Translations under genes and position numbers: made by a program
DNA from: Ruminococcus sp.
GTDB taxonomy: Bacteria > Bacillota > Clostridia > Oscillospirales > Ruminococcaceae
Reading direction: 5' to 3'
DNA: 32,198 nt
Assembly: GCA_017463375.1 (NCBI GenBank)
Contig: JAFTPG010000125.1
Coordinates: 1-32,198 of the forward strand
Notes under the pieces: generated by a model
What the model was told of the DNA's origin: nothing
Database searches by the model: none
What the model saw: only the letters and a program-made list of their open reading frames with translations
In this document: one piece after another, positions 29,259-32,198 of the stretch
Layout of the letters: the number at the start of each line of letters is the position of its first letter
Numbering within the stretch: the first letter of the stretch is position 1

Positions 29259-32198
29259 TTAGCCATTGCATACAAGCATAGCGTCCAGAATATAGAATGT
29301 TCCGACATCATAGCCGCAGTCAAAGCAGATAGACGCGTCTGCACAGTCCTCCGCAGGAGTAAAGGTGAAGCTGTATGTCTGACGATCCTCACCGACTGTT
29401 ACCTCTGCCCAGTGGAACTTTGAGTATTCACCGAAGTTCTGCTGAACCATGCACGCAAGCTTTGATTCAACATCTGCTTCCGCTGTGAATGTGTAGGTGT
29501 AGGATTTTCCTGCCTCAAGTGCCACACTGCTGTATATAGCCTGAGCCTCCCAGGTATTGTCGGGAAGAGTCACAGTTTCAACGCCTACAGTATAATCATA
29601 ATACTCTGTAAGCTCTGCTGAACCTGTAGGGTTATATAAAGCCCATGCTCCGTCTGCATTGATGAGGTTTGTTACGGGCATTTCTTCAAGCATTACATCC
29701 TTGATATAGTACTCGCCGATACCGCATCCGAAGTTGAAATACAGGAACCAGTTATCAGCAGTCTCACCGCTCAATGTAAATATGTATTCATAATAGTCCG
29801 TATCAGCTGTAAGCGCAGCATTGCTGCTCCATCCGCTAAAGTACTCGCCGCTTTCTTCACGCAGCAGACCCAATGTCATATCAATATCAGGCTCGCTTGC
29901 CGCCTTAAAGGAGAGCCGGTATGTCTTGCCGCTCTCAAGATGCATATTCTGCGCCAGAGCCTGAGCAGACCATTCTTCCTCACCGAGAGCTGTTACATTT
30001 GCTTCAAATGTCTGATTTGCGGAATCATAGGAGAACGACGCCTCAGCACCGCTGTTTGCCTGAGTATACCATTCTGATACATCGGGAACCAGATTGTTTA
30101 CCTTTTCAAGGCGAGCGTTCTTGATTACATAAGTACCCGCTGCAGCTCCGTAATTGAAATACAGATACCAGTCATCGTATGTATCATAGTCGAGCGTAAA
30201 TGTATATGTATAGCTTGTCAGCTCCGGAGTCAGCTGAACATTTTCGCTCCAGCATACGGGATACTCGCCGTTTTCAGCTGCTCTGCAGAAGCCGAAGTTC
30301 ACAGCAGCGCTTTCAGAGCTGGAAGCTTCAAATGTAAGTCGGTAGGATGCGCCGTCCTCAAGAAGAACGTTCCAAGCCTGGGACTGAATATGATGCTCTT
30401 TCTCGCTTGTCTCAGAAACAACGGCAGTAAAGCTGTCCTCCGCACTGTTATAGCTGAATGTGCCCGAGCCGCTTGTAGCATGATGCGTCCACTCATATAC
30501 CTCAGGAAGCAGATTGCCGTCATCCGTATCATTATATTTGCCGACAAACTTTTCAAGATACGCCTTTGCATAAGCAGGACGCTGATTGAAATAGTTTCTG
30601 AACTGATCAACGCTTGTATCAAAGCTGTAAGCCGCCCAGTCAATGCTGAAACGCAGATCGGAAGCCTTGATCGCATCGCCGTATGCATTAGCATACTCCA
30701 TCAGCTTTGTCTCAACTGTTGCAGGATCGAAAGTTGTTTCCATAATTCTGATGTAGTTGTCATAGAACTGCTGTGCGAAGGTCTGATTGTTCATGAGGTT
30801 TTTCAGCATAGCACCGAAATTGAAGTTTGCACACGGAGATTCAGTAACTGTATTCAGCGAATCGTAATTCGGCATCTGATTTGCACCCTGCCAGAGTCCG
30901 GACGAAATATCCATATCATAGAAGATAAAACGCCACTTGCCGTCAGCCTCGGGAATTGACGGATCTGTTACCTTTGCACGCCATGTCTGCCAGTTATTGA
31001 CGTAATTCTCCTTTATCCAGTCGTCATTGTTAACGTAGGTCTCAACGGTCATATAGTCCATAAACGACTGGACATCCATCTGATTGCAGAACTCTTCATA
31101 ATTTGCCGCATCCGTCATATCCGCAGACGCAGCCCACTGACAGAATGCATTGAATCCGCTTGCATCCTCAGTAACGCCTTCTTCGATTCCGCCGTTTTTC
31201 AGAACAGCAACGTTTTCCTTAGGAATGCCGTAATGGGACTCGATGTAATCTCCGTCGGTCTTTTCACGAAGCATGTAGAAGCCCCAGAATTCGCCGTCAA
31301 TAAAGAGAATACACGGCTCTGATTCCATTGTATCGACCGCAAGATCGGAAGCAAGATCCTGAATGATTGCATCACGGAAATGGAGAACCTCGCTGTCATT
31401 TCCGCCGTTTCTTAGAGTAACCTTATCAAACTCCTCTATAAGCTGATCATTGATATCGGTCATTTCCTCAAAGAAGGAATATCTCATCTTGGAATCGCCG
31501 TACTCGCTTCTTGCATAGAGTCGGAAGCTCTTCTGACGGAGAGCTCTTGTCCAGTTTCCTGCAATACGAGCTCCTACATCCGCTGTATAGGCAAGCTCGC
31601 CGTTCTCGAATACCTGAATATTTACCGGGAATTCCGATTCCTTGCCATCCTTGTTGTAGTTAGTCGGATTCTGGGTATCGCCGTAGTCATAAGCGACATA
31701 TTCAGAGCTGTTTCTCCATTCATACCAGCCGCTGCCGATCATGTAGGCTCCCGTATCCTCGTCAAAGAGATAGTCAGGGTCGGTTGACATTGAAATTACC
31801 TTCAAGTCATAGTAATAATCGGCTGTCTTTCCGATGAAGTAGCTGTTTGTGGCAACCTCGCTGAATCTGCCGTCAGAGGTCTTTGAAGCTGCTCTGATAA
31901 CGATGCCCTTGTCAACCTCGGAGGTCTCGGGAGGAGTGTATGAATTCATCATTTCATACAGAGATATTCCCATCAGCGCACTGTATTTGTTTGCGTCATT
32001 TGAATTGTTGTAGATGTTAATCTCACCGCTGTAAAGCTGCGCCGTCTCGGATGTGGTGGGATCGCTTCCGTCGGTGGTGTAGTAGATCTCATTGCCATTG
32101 CTGTCATTCAGAGCAAGGCTGAAAGCTTCGTCATAGAATCCGCCTTCTACGGAGAACAGCGGCTCTTCCACTACATTCAGGTCTGTTGCTGTATCATT
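29259..32198 (-). CDS. Second CotH-kinase exoprotein, 5-prime end outside the window
   Basis: A partial gene: 979 codons are visible and the frame runs off the right edge without a start (the last visible codons read NDTATDLNV, matching residues 240-248 of the first CotH protein). Visible order: chitobiase/FN3-like domain (about 12-120, YYTTDGSDPTTSE), CotH domain (about 125-550, IAGNWTRALRQKSFRLYARS, LFIDGEFWGFYMLREK, FYDMDISSG), then three beta-rich carbohydrate-binding-like modules (about 560-700, 700-845 and 845-979). By analogy the missing part holds a signal peptide, dockerin and lamin-tail domain, but this cannot be seen. It is a clear paralogue of the protein at 16487-19696, with one extra C-terminal module. 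Confidence 0.9.
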   Translation of the reverse strand, partial: NDTATDLNVVEEPLFSVEGGFYDEAFSLALNDSNGNEIYYTTDGSDPTTSETAQLYSGEINIYNNSNDANKYSALMGISLYEMMNSYTPPETSEVDKGIVIRAASKTSDGRFSEVATNSYFIGKTADYYYDLKVISMSTDPDYLFDEDTGAYMIGSGWYEWRNSSEYVAYDYGDTQNPTNYNKDGKESEFPVNIQVFENGELAYTADVGARIAGNWTRALRQKSFRLYARSEYGDSKMRYSFFEEMTDINDQLIEEFDKVTLRNGGNDSEVLHFRDAIIQDLASDLAVDTMESEPCILFIDGEFWGFYMLREKTDGDYIESHYGIPKENVAVLKNGGIEEGVTEDASGFNAFCQWAASADMTDAANYEEFCNQMDVQSFMDYMTVETYVNNDDWIKENYVNNWQTWRAKVTDPSIPEADGKWRFIFYDMDISSGLWQGANQMPNYDSLNTVTESPCANFNFGAMLKNLMNNQTFAQQFYDNYIRIMETTFDPATVETKLMEYANAYGDAIKASDLRFSIDWAAYSFDTSVDQFRNYFNQRPAYAKAYLEKFVGKYNDTDDGNLLPEVYEWTHHATSGSGTFSYNSAEDSFTAVVSETSEKEHHIQSQAWNVLLEDGASYRLTFEASSSESAAVNFGFCRAAENGEYPVCWSENVQLTPELTSYTYTFTLDYDTYDDWYLYFNYGAAAGTYVIKNARLEKVNNLVPDVSEWYTQANSGAEASFSYDSANQTFEANVTALGEEEWSAQALAQNMHLESGKTYRLSFKAASEPDIDMTLGLLREESGEYFSGWSSNAALTADTDYYEYIFTLSGETADNWFLYFNFGCGIGEYYIKDVMLEEMPVTNLINADGAWALYNPTGSAELTEYYDYTVGVETVTLPDNTWEAQAIYSSVALEAGKSYTYTFTAEADVESKLACMVQQNFGEYSKFHWAEVTVGEDRQTYSFTFTPAEDCADASICFDCGYDVGTFYILDAMLVCNG

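Overview
The window looks like chromosomal DNA from an anaerobic, plant-fibre-associated member of the Oscillospiraceae, probably a Ruminococcus-like Firmicute. This rests on a secreted protein with a type I dockerin, a CotH/lamin-tail/carbohydrate-binding-like architecture, AAGGAGG ribosome sites throughout, sigma-A promoters with 17-bp spacers, and DUF3793/DUF2325/DHHW families typical of Clostridia. The genus is inferred from these families, not from a marker gene. No rRNA, tRNA, CRISPR array, IS transposase or integrase was seen.

Positions 1-10.7 kb: alpha-glucan use. A minus-strand operon runs PTS permease (EIIA-EIIC-EIIB fusion), endonuclease/exonuclease/phosphatase-fold protein, 4-alpha-glucanotransferase (malQ) and an MFS transporter, ending at a terminator at 224-242. 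A MalR-like LacI regulator diverges from it. Glycogen phosphorylase (glgP) faces the regulator, and an AraC regulator diverges from glgP. TGCAA/TTGCA half-sites recur in both control regions, which suggests one regulon for malto-oligosaccharide import and breakdown. The phosphatase-fold gene seems to lack a normal start codon: its best-placed initiation triplet is ATC.

Positions 10.7-16.4 kb: a string of hairpins, a sodium-coupled NSS-family transporter with an attenuator-like leader, a compact six-gene phage-like tail/lysis operon (two small proteins, a tail-fibre-like protein, a membrane/coiled-coil protein, a holin-like protein and an M23-LysM endolysin) with no other phage genes nearby, and rmuC.

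Positions 16.4-21.3 kb: a large secreted dockerin-CotH protein, then flavodoxin, DUF3793 and DUF2325 genes. The last two have matching GTTAG-N6-CTAAC inverted repeats resembling DtxR/IdeR-type metal boxes.

Positions 21.4-29.2 kb: two divergent operons that appear to share a control region. Minus strand: lipoprotein, MBOAT O-acyltransferase and DHHW protein (cell-surface polymer acylation machinery). Plus strand: membrane-anchored alpha/beta hydrolase, free-standing condensation-domain protein, acyl/peptidyl carrier protein and AMP-dependent acyl ligase. GACC-N3-GGTY repeats sit at the plus-strand promoter. Together these could activate an acyl group, load it on the carrier and transfer it to a small molecule or envelope polymer. 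This is the best candidate here for an undescribed system.

Positions 29.2-32.2 kb: a second CotH protein, closely similar to the first but with three instead of two C-terminal beta-rich modules. Its start lies beyond the window.
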